The notes under the pieces: model-generated
What the model was told of the DNA's origin: nothing
Database searches by the model: none
The model's input: only the letters and a program-made list of their open reading frames with translations
Program-made: the position numbers and the translations under genes
In this document: positions 15,504 to 26,006 of the stretch, one piece after another
How positions within the stretch are numbered: the stretch's first letter is position 1
Layout of the letters: each line of letters begins with the position of its first letter
DNA from: Caenimonas soli
GTDB lineage: Bacteria > Pseudomonadota > Gammaproteobacteria > Burkholderiales > Burkholderiaceae_C
NCBI RefSeq assembly: GCF_013155545.1
Contig: NZ_JABJVV010000011.1
Coordinates: 1 to 64,000, forward strand
Direction: 5' to 3'
Length of the DNA: 64,000 nucleotides

Positions 15504-16256
15504 GCACCGTCCCCTTCCTCGACGTCCAGGGCATCACGGTGCGGTTCGGCGGGTTGACCGCCGTCAACAACCTGTCGTTCCAGGTGCAGAAAGGAACCGT
15601 GCATGCCTTGATCGGGCCGAACGGCGCCGGCAAGTCGACCACCTTCAACTGCATCTCGCGTTATTACCAGCCGAACGCCGGCCGCATCCTGGTGGACGGG
15701 CACGACGTGAGCCGGGCGCAGCCCCACCGCATGAGCGGCTTCGGTGTGGCGCGCACGTTCCAGAACCTGGAGCTGTTCGGCGAGCTGAGCGTCTATGAGA
15801 ACGTGTTGCTCGGCTGCTACCGGCACAGTGCCAGTACCGTCGGGCGCCTGCTGCGGCGTCCGGACGGCGAGACGCGGGACCTGGTGGACAGCCTGATCGA
15901 GCGGGTGGGGCTCACCCATGACCGCAACACGACGGCCCGTGAGCTGGATTTCGGTCACCAGAAGCTGCTCGAACTCGCGCGGGCGCTGGCGCTCAAGCCG
16001 CGGCTGCTGCTGCTCGACGAACCGGCGGCCGGGCTGCGCAACCGGGACATCGAGAGCCTGGACCGGCTGCTGACGGAGCTGGCAACCCGTGAGGGCATTA
16101 CCGTGCTGCTGGTCGAACACGTGATGCAACTGGTGATGTCGATCTCGGACCGCATCACCGTCATGTGCTTCGGCGAGAAGATCGCCGAAGGAACCCCGGC
16201 CGAGGTTGGCCAGGATGCGCGGGTGATCGAAGCCTACCTCGGCAAGGGAGCAGCCA

Positions 16257-16264
<8 letters not shown>
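15500..16264 (+). CDS. livG: LivG-type ABC ATPase
   Basis: A 254-residue ATPase. It shows Walker A in GPNGAGKSTTFN, a family-specific signature loop ELDFGHQKLLELARALALK in place of LSGGQ, and Walker B LLLLDEPAAGL followed by the switch His in LLVEHVMQL. The C-terminal KIAEGTPAEVGQDARVIEAY tail is typical of LivG. It drives the Liv-type importer together with LivF on the cytoplasmic face. It overlaps livF by 8 bp. Confidence 0.92.
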
Positions 16265-16976
<712 letters not shown>

Positions 16977-17003
16977 ACGGCGCCCGACCATGGAGATCAT
17001 TTC

Positions 17004-17756
17004 GTGACCTTGCTGAAAGACAAGCTCGCCCTCATCACCGGAGGCGGCGGCGGCCTCGGAGCGGCCATGGCGCGCGGCTTCGTGCGCGAGGGAGCCCGCG
17101 TCATCGTGGCCGACGTGCAGGCGGACAAGGCGCAGGCGGTAGCCGATGCGATCCGGAGCGACGGCGGCGAAGCCTGGGCCGAGGTGCTGGACGTGACGGA
17201 CCGCGGCGCCACGCAGCGCTTGGCAGAGTCGCTCACGCAGCGGCTCGGGGCCATCGACATCCTGGTCAACAACGCCGGCATCTCGGGCAAGGCCCGCATC
17301 GACGACCCGCACGCAGCCGAGGTATGGGACCGCCTGATCAACGTGAACCTGCAAGGTTTGTTCAACGTCACGCACGCGTTCGTGCCCGCGCTCAAGCAGT
17401 CCCGCGGCTGCATCATCAATCTGTCGTCCATCGTGGCGTTCGTCAGCGGCATCTCCTCGGCCGGCTATATCGCTTCCAAGGGAGCCGTGCGGTCCTTCAC
17501 GCAGGCGCTGGCGCGCGACCTGGCTCCGTTCGGCGTGCGCGCCAACGCGGTGGCGCCGGGTCTGATGCTGACGGAAATGGTGGCTCCGCAACTGCAGGTG
17601 CCGGGCGGCACCGACTGGTACATGAAACGCGTGCCGATGGCGCGCGGCGGCGAGGTGGACGAGATCGTCGGCCCCGTGGTCTTCCTGGCCTCGTCGATGG
17701 CCAGCTATGTGAACGGCGTGGTGCTTCCGGTGGACGGCGGCTTCCTTTCGGCATGA
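17004..17756 (+). CDS. Short-chain dehydrogenase/reductase
   Basis: A 250-residue classical SDR starting at a GTG. It has TGGGGGLGAAMARGFV, NNAG in DILVNNAGISGKARI, Ser in NLSSIVAFVSGISS and Tyr-x3-Lys in AGYIASKGAV. An Asp after the second strand (VIVADVQADK) favours NAD(H). It is one of two consecutive SDRs between the importer and the flavoprotein, probably acting on successive hydroxy/keto intermediates of the imported compound. Confidence 0.88.
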   Translation: MTLLKDKLALITGGGGGLGAAMARGFVREGARVIVADVQADKAQAVADAIRSDGGEAWAEVLDVTDRGATQRLAESLTQRLGAIDILVNNAGISGKARIDDPHAAEVWDRLINVNLQGLFNVTHAFVPALKQSRGCIINLSSIVAFVSGISSAGYIASKGAVRSFTQALARDLAPFGVRANAVAPGLMLTEMVAPQLQVPGGTDWYMKRVPMARGGEVDEIVGPVVFLASSMASYVNGVVLPVDGGFLSA

Positions 17757-17763
17757 GGCAACA

Positions 17764-18498
17764 ATGAATACAAGCAAACCGATTGCGCTGGTCACTGGCG
17801 GTGCCAGTGGCATGGGGCTGGCAACCGTCGAGCGGCTGGCTCGCGACGGCTTCTCGGTCGTGATGGTGGACCGGGTCCACGACTTGGCCGCGCGCGAGGC
17901 TCAGCGCCTGCAAGACCTGGGATTGGATGTGCAGGTACGCGTGGTGGACCTCACCGACGAAGCAGCCGTCCGCAGCATGGTGCAGGCGCTGCCGCCGGTC
18001 ACCGCGCTGGTGAACAACGCCGGGGTGTTCGACGAGCGCAAGTTCCTGGAGGTCACCAGCGACGACTTCCGCCGCGCCTACGAGATCAACCTGATCGCGG
18101 CCGCGACGCTGACGCAGGAGGTGGCGCGGCGCATGCCGGACGGCGGCCGGATCGTGAACATCGCCTCTCGCGCCTACCTCGGAGCCAGGAACCACCCCCA
18201 CTACGTCGCCTCGAAGGCGGCCATCGTGGGCTATACACGCGCCAGCGCGATGGAACTGGCGCCGCGTGGCATTCTCGTTAACGCCATCGCCCCCGGCTTG
18301 ATCGATACCCCTATCCTGCGGGCGCTCACGCCGGAGCGGTTGGGGGCACAGCTGGCCCTGCAGCCTACCGGCCAGGCCGGCCGGCCGGAAGACATTGCGC
18401 AGGCCGTGTCATTCCTGGTTTCGGCACAGACCGGATTCATCACGGGCCAGGTGCTGTTCGTCGACGGCGGCAAATCGCTCGGAGGGTCGGGCGCATGA
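17764..18498 (+). CDS. Short-chain dehydrogenase/reductase
   Basis: A 244-residue classical SDR with TGGASGMGLATVERL, NNAG in ALVNNAGVFDERKF, Ser in NIASRAYLGARN and Tyr-x3-Lys in HPHYVASKAAIVG. The end GQVLFVDGGKSLGG is typical of the family. It starts 7 bp after the preceding SDR and overlaps the following flavoprotein gene by 4 bp. It shares only family motifs with the SDR before it, so the two are not a recent duplication. Confidence 0.88.
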   Translation: MNTSKPIALVTGGASGMGLATVERLARDGFSVVMVDRVHDLAAREAQRLQDLGLDVQVRVVDLTDEAAVRSMVQALPPVTALVNNAGVFDERKFLEVTSDDFRRAYEINLIAAATLTQEVARRMPDGGRIVNIASRAYLGARNHPHYVASKAAIVGYTRASAMELAPRGILVNAIAPGLIDTPILRALTPERLGAQLALQPTGQAGRPEDIAQAVSFLVSAQTGFITGQVLFVDGGKSLGGSGA

Positions 18499-20225
18499 CT
18501 GCTGGCGGCTGGGAAAAGGAAGTAGACGTGCTGGTCGTTGGTGCCGGCGCGGGCGGCATGGCCGCTGCCATCACCGCACAGATCGGCGGCTGCTCGGTGC
18601 TGCTGGCCGAGAAGACCGACCGCATCGGCGGCTCGACCGCGATCTCCGGCGGAGCGGTCTGGGCGCCGTTGAACGCGCAGACCGACAAGGTCGGGCATCC
18701 GGACAGCTTCGACAAGGTCTGGACCTACATGCGCAACACCGTGGGTGATGCGGCGCCCGAGAGCATGCAGCGCGCCTTCCTGAAGTCTTGCGCGGCGGCC
18801 GTGGCCTTCCTGGAGAAGAACACCGAGGTCAAGCTCGCCGCCCGCAGCTATTCACCCGACTACTACCCGGATCGCGAGGGGGCGGCAATGGGCGGCCGGT
18901 CACTGGACCCGGTCATGTTCGACGGCCGCTTGCTCGGGCCGCACTTCCGCGAGCTGCGCGACCCTCTCCCCGAGTTCATGGTGCTGGGCGGGATGATGAT
19001 CACCATGACCGATGTCAAGCACCTGCTGGCGGTTACTCGCTCCTTCACCTCCTGGAAGGAGGGAGTGAAACTGGTCCTGCGATACTTCGGCGATCGGCTT
19101 CGCGGCTACCACCGCGGCACCCGGCTGGTGCTCGGCAATGCGCTGGCGGCGCGGCTCTTCAAGTGCGTGCTGGACCGACGCATCGAATACTGGCTCAACG
19201 CGCCGCTCAGGACACTCGAGGTCGAGGATGGCCGTGTGACCGGCGCGACGATCGTGCGCGACGGCCGGCCGCTGCGGGTGCGGGCGCGGCGCGGCGTGGT
19301 CGTGGCCACCGGCGGCTTCCCGTGGAGCCCGACGCTCCGCTCGCAGCTGTACCCGCAGCCCACCGGCCCCTGGTCCATGTCACCGCAGGACAATGTGGGG
19401 GAGGGCATCGAAATCGCCCGCGCCGCGGGGGCCACGCTCGGCAGCGGCCACTTCGCCCCGGCCTTCTGGGCCCCGGTGTCGATCTTGCAGCGCCCGGACG
19501 GCACGCACGTGCGCTACCCGCATCTGGTGTGGGACCGCGCCAAGCCAGGCCTGATGGCTGTGAACGCGGCGGGGCGCCGTTTCGTCAACGAGTCCACCTC
19601 CTACCACGAGTTCGTGCTGGCCATGTACCGCTCGCACCAGACGGTGCCCACGCTGCCCGCGTTCCTCGTTTGCGACAGCGACTTCATGGAGCATTGGGGG
19701 ATGGGCCTCGCGCTGCCCGGCGGCCGCCCTCGCGAGCACCTCGTTAGCGCCGGCTACCTGTACCGCGCCGACACGCTGGAGGAGCTCGCGGTGAAGCTGG
19801 GTATTGACGTGGCCGGCTTGAAGGAATCCGCGGAGCGTTTCAACCGGGCTGCCGATGCGGGCCAGGACGCGGAGTTCGGCAAGGGCAGCACGGCATACAA
19901 CCGCTACCTCGGTGACCCCGAGCACGAGCCGAATGCCTGCCTGGGGCCGCTGCGCAAGGGCCCGTTCTACGCGGTCAAGGTCTACGCCGGCGACATCGGA
20001 ACCGCCTGCGGCATCCGCTGCAACGAGGACGCGCAGGCGCTGGACGCGAACGGCCAACCGATTCCCGGCCTGTATGCGGCCGGCAACGACATGCATTCCG
20101 TGATGGGCGGGCAGTATCCGGCTCCCGGCATCACCCTGGGCCCGGCGCTCACCTTCGGGTGGGTCGCGGGCCGGCACCTTGCCCGACAGGCAGCGCAACA
20201 GCCGATGGCTCTGGAGACCGTATGA
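18495..20225 (+). CDS. 3-ketosteroid-1-dehydrogenase-like FAD flavoprotein
   Basis: A 576-residue flavoprotein of the fumarate-reductase/KstD superfamily. The N-terminal FAD site is VDVLVVGAGAGGMAAAITAQ with IGGSTAISGGAVWAPLN, the C-terminal FAD segment is GLYAAGNDMHSVMGGQYPAP, and the substrate-capping domain lies between. No signal peptide is present, so it is cytoplasmic. Members introduce double bonds next to a carbonyl (steroids, cyclic ketones) or reduce fumarate-like acids. With three SDRs, a dedicated importer and a GST, a degradation pathway for a cyclic or hydroaromatic compound is plausible, but the substrate is unproven. Confidence 0.82.
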   Translation: MTAGGWEKEVDVLVVGAGAGGMAAAITAQIGGCSVLLAEKTDRIGGSTAISGGAVWAPLNAQTDKVGHPDSFDKVWTYMRNTVGDAAPESMQRAFLKSCAAAVAFLEKNTEVKLAARSYSPDYYPDREGAAMGGRSLDPVMFDGRLLGPHFRELRDPLPEFMVLGGMMITMTDVKHLLAVTRSFTSWKEGVKLVLRYFGDRLRGYHRGTRLVLGNALAARLFKCVLDRRIEYWLNAPLRTLEVEDGRVTGATIVRDGRPLRVRARRGVVVATGGFPWSPTLRSQLYPQPTGPWSMSPQDNVGEGIEIARAAGATLGSGHFAPAFWAPVSILQRPDGTHVRYPHLVWDRAKPGLMAVNAAGRRFVNESTSYHEFVLAMYRSHQTVPTLPAFLVCDSDFMEHWGMGLALPGGRPREHLVSAGYLYRADTLEELAVKLGIDVAGLKESAERFNRAADAGQDAEFGKGSTAYNRYLGDPEHEPNACLGPLRKGPFYAVKVYAGDIGTACGIRCNEDAQALDANGQPIPGLYAAGNDMHSVMGGQYPAPGITLGPALTFGWVAGRHLARQAAQQPMALETV

Positions 20226-20836
20226 AAATCCTCTTCTCACCTTTTTCGCCGTACGTGCGCAAGTGCCTGGTCTCTGCGCACGAACTGGGGCTGAACGAGC
20301 GCCTGCAACTGCTGCCGTCCAATGCCCACCCGGTCAACCGCGATCGCGAGATCATTGCCGATAACCCGCTGGGGAAGGTGCCCACCTTCTTCAGCGACGA
20401 CGGCCAGGTGCTGTACGACAGCCGGGTCATCTGCGAATACCTCAACGAGCTGGCGGGGGGTGCCCTGTTCCCCGCGTCAGGCAGCGCACGGTGGCAGGCG
20501 CTGACGCTGCAGTCCCTGGGTGACGGCATTCTGGATGCGGCCCTGCTCGCGCGTTACGAGGACGTGGCCCGACCGGAAGCGCTGCGCTGGCCCGATTGGC
20601 GCGCGGCACAACTCGACAAAGCCGAGACCGCGCTGGCGCACCTGGATGCGAGGCCAGCATTGCTGGCTGGGCGCGTGGACATAGGCGCCATCGCCGTGGG
20701 CTGCGCACTCTGGTACCTGGACCTGCGCTTTGGCGATTTCGGCTGGCGCGAGCGGCACCCGCAGGTGGCGCAGTGGTATGCCGGCTTTAGCCAAAGGCCA
20801 AGCATGCGCGCCGCGTGGTCTCTTGATCCCACGTAG
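20222..20836 (+). CDS. Glutathione S-transferase family protein
   Basis: A 204-residue protein starting MKILFSPFSPYVRKCLVSAH at the ATGA overlap with the flavoprotein gene. The thioredoxin-like N-terminal domain has the GST pattern NPLGKVPTFFSDDGQVLYDS followed by RVICEYLNEL; an all-helical domain follows. The motif SPFSPYVRKC supplies a Ser/Cys near the glutathione. As the last gene of the operon it may isomerise or dehalogenate an intermediate, or act as a glutathione-dependent detoxifying enzyme. Confidence 0.85.
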   Translation: MKILFSPFSPYVRKCLVSAHELGLNERLQLLPSNAHPVNRDREIIADNPLGKVPTFFSDDGQVLYDSRVICEYLNELAGGALFPASGSARWQALTLQSLGDGILDAALLARYEDVARPEALRWPDWRAAQLDKAETALAHLDARPALLAGRVDIGAIAVGCALWYLDLRFGDFGWRERHPQVAQWYAGFSQRPSMRAAWSLDPT

Positions 20837-20883
20837 CAGTCGCCGATACGAAGGTGACCCACGGTCCTCGGTAAGCCGGGCTG

Positions 20884-21810
20884 TCACAACTCCTTTGCCG
20901 CCTTCCTGATGCACTCCACCAACTGCTGCGTGGTCGTAGTCAGCCTGCGTCCCCTCAGGGTGATCAGGCCCACAGGCGGCAGCTCGAATGGCACCTTCAG
21001 GTTCACGATCTTGACGACACCCTCGGCCTGAAAGTGGCGGGCTACGGAGCGGGCCATAAAGCCCGCCGCGCCACGCTGGCGCAGGAAAGTGGTGAGCGCC
21101 AGGAAGGAGGAGGTCTCCACGATGTCCTTCGGCGGCTCCAGGCCATGCTTGAAGAATTGCTGCTCGATCTTGACCCGCAGTGATGCCCAGGGCGGCGGCA
21201 GCACACAGGGCATGGCGGCCAGGTCGGCCCAGGTGGTCTTGGCCTTGGGCGCATGTTGGGGCCCGACGACGACGACCATGGGCTCCTCGTACAGGGCTTC
21301 CGTCACCAGGTCGGGCGAGGCGTAGCCCGGCTCGAGGCGACCGACGAAAACATCGAGTTCTCCCAGGCGCAGTTTGGGCAGCAGGTGGGTCAGGTCGCCT
21401 TCCTCCACCAGCACGCTGGCCTGGGCCGAACGCTGCTTCAGCAATTCGACGGCGCGAGCCAGTAGCACGGGCATGGTCACCACCATCGAGCCGACGCGGG
21501 TGCGGCCCGCCGCGCCGCTAGCGACAGCGGTGATCTCGTCGCGCGTGCGATCGTATTCAGCCAGCACTGAGCGGGCGAACTCGATCAGTAGGACACCGCT
21601 TGCAGTCGGCTCGGTTCCCCGGGTCGAACGCTCGAACAGCGTCAGGTCGAGCATGCTTTCGACCTCGGTCAGCATTTTCGAGACGGCGGGCTGGCTGACC
21701 GACATGAACTCGGCCGTACGGCCCAGGTGGCGGAACTGGTCGAGCGCCACGACCAGCTGCAAATGGCGCAGCTTGATGTTGGAACGCAGGACGCGGTCGA
21801 TCTGGGCCAT
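20884..21810 (-). CDS. LysR-family regulator of the adjacent sugar-acid operon
   Basis: A 308-residue regulator. The N-terminal helix-turn-helix is LRHLQLVVALDQFRHLGRTA with EFMSVSQPAVSKMLTEVE, and a periplasmic-binding-like effector domain follows from about residue 95. It is divergent from the Bug-dehydratase operon with 109 bp between them, including a TTCA-N5-TGAA box, so it very likely controls that operon in response to a pathway acid. Its final codons recur as an isolated scrap at 10501. Confidence 0.9.
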   Translation of the reverse strand: MAQIDRVLRSNIKLRHLQLVVALDQFRHLGRTAEFMSVSQPAVSKMLTEVESMLDLTLFERSTRGTEPTASGVLLIEFARSVLAEYDRTRDEITAVASGAAGRTRVGSMVVTMPVLLARAVELLKQRSAQASVLVEEGDLTHLLPKLRLGELDVFVGRLEPGYASPDLVTEALYEEPMVVVVGPQHAPKAKTTWADLAAMPCVLPPPWASLRVKIEQQFFKHGLEPPKDIVETSSFLALTTFLRQRGAAGFMARSVARHFQAEGVVKIVNLKVPFELPPVGLITLRGRRLTTTTQQLVECIRKAAKEL

Positions 21811-21825
21811 GTCTTTATCTTAACC

Positions 21826-21838
21826 TTCAGCTTATGAA
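21826..21838. promoter_or_regulatory. LysR-type binding box
   Basis: TTCAGCTTATGAA is an inverted repeat with the T-N11-A spacing of LysR-regulator boxes. It lies 16 bp upstream of the LysR start and 82 bp upstream of the divergent operon's first gene, the usual place for an autoregulatory and activating site. Confidence 0.55.
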
Positions 21839-21919
21839 GACATGCTGATATCTGATTGGATTGTTATGTCCCGTTGTCGAACAATAGGGCGAACCGCCGA
21901 TCCACCTGTGAGGAAGACA

Positions 21920-22924
21920 ATGCAATTCACCCCCAAGACCCCCGTCAGCCGCCGCTCCATCCTGACCGGAGGGGCTGCCGGTACCGCCGGCCTGCTGCTG
22001 CCGGCCTGGGCCACCGCCGCCGAGGAATACCCGGCGCGTCCCATCACGTTCATCTGCCCCTGGCCGGCCGGCGGCACCGCTGACCAATCCATGCGGGCCA
22101 TCTGCTCCGTGGCGGCGCGCGTGCTCAAGCAGCCGATCGCCGTGGACAACAAGGCCGGCGCCGCCGGCATGATCGGCGCCAAGGCCATTGCCAGCGCCAA
22201 GCCCGACGGCTACACCATCGGCCAGATCCCGATTTCGGTGACGCGCTTTTCGCAGCTGGGCACGCTGCAGGCTGACCCGCGCAAGGACTTCACGTACCTG
22301 GCCCGCACCTCCGGCCAGACCTTCGGCATCGCCGTGCTGCCGGAATCGAAGTTCAAGTCGCTGAAGGAAATGGTCGCCTACGCCAAGGCCAACCCCGGCC
22401 GCGTGACCTATGCGCACGCCGGTGTCGGCGGTGCCACGCACGTGGGCATGGAAGAGTTCGCGCTGGCCGCGGGCATCCAGCTCAACGCCATCGCCTACAA
22501 GGGCGGGGCCCAGGCCCTGTCGGACACGCTGGGTGGCCAGGTCGACATGCTGGCTGACTCCAGCTCCTGGGCGCCGCACGTCGAAGGCGGCAAGCTGCGC
22601 CTGCTGGCCACCTGGGGCGAGCAACGCACGCCGCGTTTCAAGGACACCCCCACGCTCAAGGAGCTGGGCTACAAGGTGGTGGTCGATGCGCCCAACGGCA
22701 TCGGCGCCCCCACGGGCCTGGACCCGGCGGCTGAGAAGCGCCTGCGCGACGCCTTCCGCTTCGCTGTGAACAGCGACGAGTTCAAGGCGGTGGCCGGCAA
22801 GATCGATGCGCCGCTGATGTACCTGGACGGGCCCGACTACTACAAATACGTGCTGGCCACGTACGAGAAGGAAACGCAGCTCATCGAGCGCCTGAAGCTG
22901 AAAGAACTGCTGGCGAAGGGCTGA
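21920..22924 (+). CDS. Bug-type (tripartite tricarboxylate) periplasmic binding protein
   Basis: A 334-residue precursor starting MQFTPKTPVSRRSILTGGAA with AGGAAG 7 nt upstream. The twin-arginine signal is followed by the Bug fold: PITFICPWPAGGTADQSMRA, VDNKAGAAGMIGAKAIASAK, and AHAGVGGATHVGMEEFALAAG. Bug proteins bind dicarboxylates, sugar acids or other carboxylates in the periplasm. No TctAB permease is encoded in this operon, so it may share a distant permease or act as a sensor. The following catabolic genes suggest a sugar acid as ligand. Confidence 0.88.
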   Translation: MQFTPKTPVSRRSILTGGAAGTAGLLLPAWATAAEEYPARPITFICPWPAGGTADQSMRAICSVAARVLKQPIAVDNKAGAAGMIGAKAIASAKPDGYTIGQIPISVTRFSQLGTLQADPRKDFTYLARTSGQTFGIAVLPESKFKSLKEMVAYAKANPGRVTYAHAGVGGATHVGMEEFALAAGIQLNAIAYKGGAQALSDTLGGQVDMLADSSSWAPHVEGGKLRLLATWGEQRTPRFKDTPTLKELGYKVVVDAPNGIGAPTGLDPAAEKRLRDAFRFAVNSDEFKAVAGKIDAPLMYLDGPDYYKYVLATYEKETQLIERLKLKELLAKG

Positions 22925-22927
22925 TCG

Positions 22928-24451
22928 ATGAACGCGAGCCCGCTGATCCGGCTTCACCCCCATGACAACGTCCTGGTGGCGAAGGCACCCCTGGCCCTGG
23001 GCCAGGACCTGCCCGAGTTCGGGGTGCGGGTGCGCGCGCAGGTGCCGGCGGGGCACAAGATCGCCTCCTGCCGCATCGCCGCCGGCGAGCAGGTCCGCAA
23101 GTACAACGCGGTGATCGGCGTGGCCGCGCGCGATATCGAGGCCGGCGACTACGTGCACACGCACAACCTGTCGATGGTCGAGTTCGACCGCGATCCGGGG
23201 TTCGGCCAGGACGTGAGGCCGGTGGCCTATGTGCCCGACGCCGAGCGCGCCACCTTCATGGGCTATGTCCGCGAGGACGGCCGCGTGGGCACCCGCAACT
23301 TCATCGGCCTCCTGTCGTCGGTCAATTGCTCGGCCACGGTCATCAAGAACATCGCCGCCTACTTCACGCCCGAGCGGCTGGCGGCGTATCCCAATGTGGA
23401 TGGCGTCGCTGCGTTTGCGCAGACCAGTGGCTGCGGCATGTCCTCGCCCAGCGAGCACTTCGACGTGCTGCGCCGCACACTGGCCGGCTATGCACGCCAC
23501 CCCAACCTGGCGGGCGTGCTGATCGTGGGCCTGGGCTGCGAACGCAATCAGGTGTCGTCGCTGGTCGAGTCGCAAGGCTTGGAGGCCGGGCGGCTGATGC
23601 GGACGATGGTGATGCAGGAAGTGGGCGGCACGCGCGTCACGATCGAAGCGGGCATCCGCGCGGTCGAAGAGATGCTGCCGCTGGCGAACGCTTACCAGCG
23701 CCAGCCGGTGCCGGCCAGCCACATCAAGATCGGCCTGGAGTGCGGCGGCTCGGACGGTTTCTCGGGCATCACCGCCAACCCCGCGCTCGGCGCGGCCATG
23801 GACATCCTGGTTCGGCACGGTGGCACGGCCATCCTGTCGGAGACGCCGGAGATCCACGGCGTCGAATACATGCTGACGCGCCGCGCGGTGACGCCGGCGG
23901 TGGGCCAGAAGCTGCTGGACCGTCTGGCCTGGTGGGAGAACTACACGCGCGGCCACAACGGCCAGTTCAACGGCGTGGTCGGCCCGGGCAACCAGGCCGG
24001 CGGCCTGGCCAACATCTTCGAGAAGTCGCTGGGCTCGGCCATGAAGGGCGGCACCACGCCGCTGCAAGCCGTGTACGAGTACGCCGAGCCGATCGACCAG
24101 CCTGGCTTCGTGTTCATGGACTCGCCGGGCTACGACCCGGTCGCCTGCACCGGTCAGATCGCCAGCGGCGCCAACCTGATCTGCTTCACCACCGGCCGCG
24201 GCTCGATGTTCGGCTCCAAGCCGGCGCCCACGATCAAGCTGGCCAGCAACACGCCGATGTACCGCAAGCTCGAGGAAGACATGGACGTCAATTGCGGCGC
24301 CATCCTCGATGGCGAGGTGGACGTGGAGCAGATGGGCCAGCGCATTTTTGAAGCCATCCTGCGCCACGCCTCGGGCGAGCCGACCAAGAGTGAAGCGCTG
24401 GGCCTGGGCGACCATGAATTCGTGCCCTGGCATCTGGGCATCGTGAGCTGA
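22928..24451 (+). CDS. UxaA/GarD-family sugar-acid dehydratase
   Basis: A 507-residue enzyme. The N-terminal SAF domain (about 1-100, PAGHKIASCRIAAGEQVRKY) is joined to the UxaA/GarD catalytic part: YVREDGRVGTRNFIGLLSSV, GLGCERNQVSSL, LECGGSDGFSGITANPALG and TTGRGSMFGSKPAPTIKLAS. The domain order and length fit altronate or galactarate dehydratases, which are iron-dependent and remove water from hexonates or hexarates. The broken aldolase gene downstream is of the GarL-like type, which favours a hexarate such as galactarate over altronate. It starts 3 bp after the Bug gene. Confidence 0.82.
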   Translation: MNASPLIRLHPHDNVLVAKAPLALGQDLPEFGVRVRAQVPAGHKIASCRIAAGEQVRKYNAVIGVAARDIEAGDYVHTHNLSMVEFDRDPGFGQDVRPVAYVPDAERATFMGYVREDGRVGTRNFIGLLSSVNCSATVIKNIAAYFTPERLAAYPNVDGVAAFAQTSGCGMSSPSEHFDVLRRTLAGYARHPNLAGVLIVGLGCERNQVSSLVESQGLEAGRLMRTMVMQEVGGTRVTIEAGIRAVEEMLPLANAYQRQPVPASHIKIGLECGGSDGFSGITANPALGAAMDILVRHGGTAILSETPEIHGVEYMLTRRAVTPAVGQKLLDRLAWWENYTRGHNGQFNGVVGPGNQAGGLANIFEKSLGSAMKGGTTPLQAVYEYAEPIDQPGFVFMDSPGYDPVACTGQIASGANLICFTTGRGSMFGSKPAPTIKLASNTPMYRKLEEDMDVNCGAILDGEVDVEQMGQRIFEAILRHASGEPTKSEALGLGDHEFVPWHLGIVS

Positions 24452-24521
24452 CATCTGCCTTGTCATTGCGGACTCGATCCGCAATCCACCTCGGCGCGCC
24501 ATTCCTTATTCGGAGATTCCC

Positions 24522-26006
24522 ATGCTGGACACCCTGTCTCGCAGCGAGCTGCTGCGCACCCAAAACTTCATTGCCGGCCGCTGGCAGGCTGCCTCGGGCG
24601 AAGAGCTGCTCGACGTGGTCGATCCCGCGACGCTGGACGTCATCGCGCGCGTGGCCGACAGCACGGCTGCCGATGCGCAGGCTGCGGTCGATGCGGCGCA
24701 GGCCGCCTTTCCCGCCTGGCGCGAGTGCAGCGGGCGCGAGCGGGCCCAGCTGCTCAAGCGCTGGCACGCGCTGATCGTGCAAAACCAGGACGACCTCGCC
24801 CGCATCATTTCGGCGGAGCAGGGCAAGCCCCTGGCCGAAGCGCGCGGCGAGGTGCTGTACGGCGCCTCCTATGTGGAATGGTTCGCCGAGGAAGCGACCC
24901 GCACCCACGGTGACATCATTCCCGAGCCGGTGCGCGGCAAGAAGCTGATGGCCGTGAAGGAGCCGGTGGGTGTGGTGGCCGCCATCACGCCCTGGAACTT
25001 CCCGCTGGCGATGATCGCCCGCAAGATCGCTCCGGCCCTGGCTGCCGGCTGCACCGTGGTGGCCAAGCCCGCCGAAGACACGCCGCTGACGGCGGCGGCG
25101 CTGGTGCGCTTGGCCGAGGAAGCGGGCTTTCCCGCGGGTACGGTCAACCTGGTGTGCGCCTCGCGCCAGCAGACCCCCGAAGTGGTCGATGTCTGGCTGG
25201 CCGACTCGCGCGTTCGCAAGATCACCTTCACCGGCTCGACGCCGGTGGGCAAGCACCTGGCCCGCCAATCGGCCGGCACGCTGAAAAAGCTCTCGCTGGA
25301 ACTGGGCGGCAACGCGCCCTTCATCGTCTTCGAAGATGCCAACCTGGATGCGGCCGTCGAGGGCCTGATGGTTTCCAAGTTCCGTAACGGCGGTCAGACC
25401 TGCGTGTGCCCGAATCGCGTGTTCGTGCACGCGGCGGTGCACGACCGCTTCGTCGACAAGCTGGCGGCCCGCGTCGGCGCCCTGCATGTGGGCCCCGCCA
25501 GCGATGAGCGCTCGCAGATCGGTCCGATGATCAACGAACGCGCCGTCGACAAGATCGATCGTCATGTGCGCGACGCGGTGGAGCAGGGCGCCAAGGTGGT
25601 GGTCGGCGGGCGCAAGCTGGCCTCGCCGCAGGTCGCAGGCGCCGGCCACTACTACGCGCCCACGGTGTTGGTGCAAGCCGGGCCGACCATGGCGCTGGCC
25701 CAGGAAGAAACCTTCGGCCCCGTTGTGCCGGTGTTTCGCTTCACCGCCGAGGACGAGGTCGTGGCGCTCGCCAACGACACGCCATTCGGACTGGCGGCCT
25801 ATTTCTACACGCAGGACCCGGCGCGCATCTGGCGCATCGCGGATCAGCTGGAGACCGGCATCGTCGGCATCAACGAGGGCGCGCTGGCCGCCGAGGCAGC
25901 GCCTTTCGGCGGCGTCAAAGAGTCGGGCTACGGCCGCGAAGGCTCGCGCCACGGCCTGGAAGACTATATGCATATCAAGTACCTGTGCCAGGGAGGCCTG
26001 CGATGA
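24522..26006 (+). CDS. NAD(P)-dependent semialdehyde dehydrogenase (GabD-like)
   Basis: A 494-residue aldehyde dehydrogenase. It shows the cofactor segment [34 protein letters not shown], general base Glu in [15 protein letters not shown] and catalytic Cys in [13 protein letters not shown]. It groups by motif with succinate-semialdehyde and 2-oxoglutarate-semialdehyde dehydrogenases. In a sugar-acid operon it would oxidise a semialdehyde formed by the dehydratase/aldolase steps. The 4-bp overlap with the next gene ties its translation to that of the aldolase remnant. Confidence 0.9.
   Translation: MLDTLSRSELLRTQNFIAGRWQAASGEELLDVVDPATLDVIARVADSTAADAQAAVDAAQAAFPAWRECSGRERAQLLKRWHALIVQNQDDLARIISAEQGKPLAEARGEVLYGASYVEWFAEEATRTHGDIIPEPVRGKKLMAVKEPVGVVAAITPWNFPLAMIARKIAPALAAGCTVVAKPAEDTPLTAAALVRLAEEAGFPAGTVNLVCASRQQTPEVVDVWLADSRVRKITFTGSTPVGKHLARQSAGTLKKLSLELGGNAPFIVFEDANLDAAVEGLMVSKFRNGGQTCVCPNRVFVHAAVHDRFVDKLAARVGALHVGPASDERSQIGPMINERAVDKIDRHVRDAVEQGAKVVVGGRKLASPQVAGAGHYYAPTVLVQAGPTMALAQEETFGPVVPVFRFTAEDEVVALANDTPFGLAAYFYTQDPARIWRIADQLETGIVGINEGALAAEAAPFGGVKESGYGREGSRHGLEDYMHIKYLCQGGLR

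Noticed and set aside
21827-24502. Minus-strand open frame of 891 codons
   Set aside because: It is the antisense of the Bug and UxaA/GarD genes, with shadow composition and no motif.
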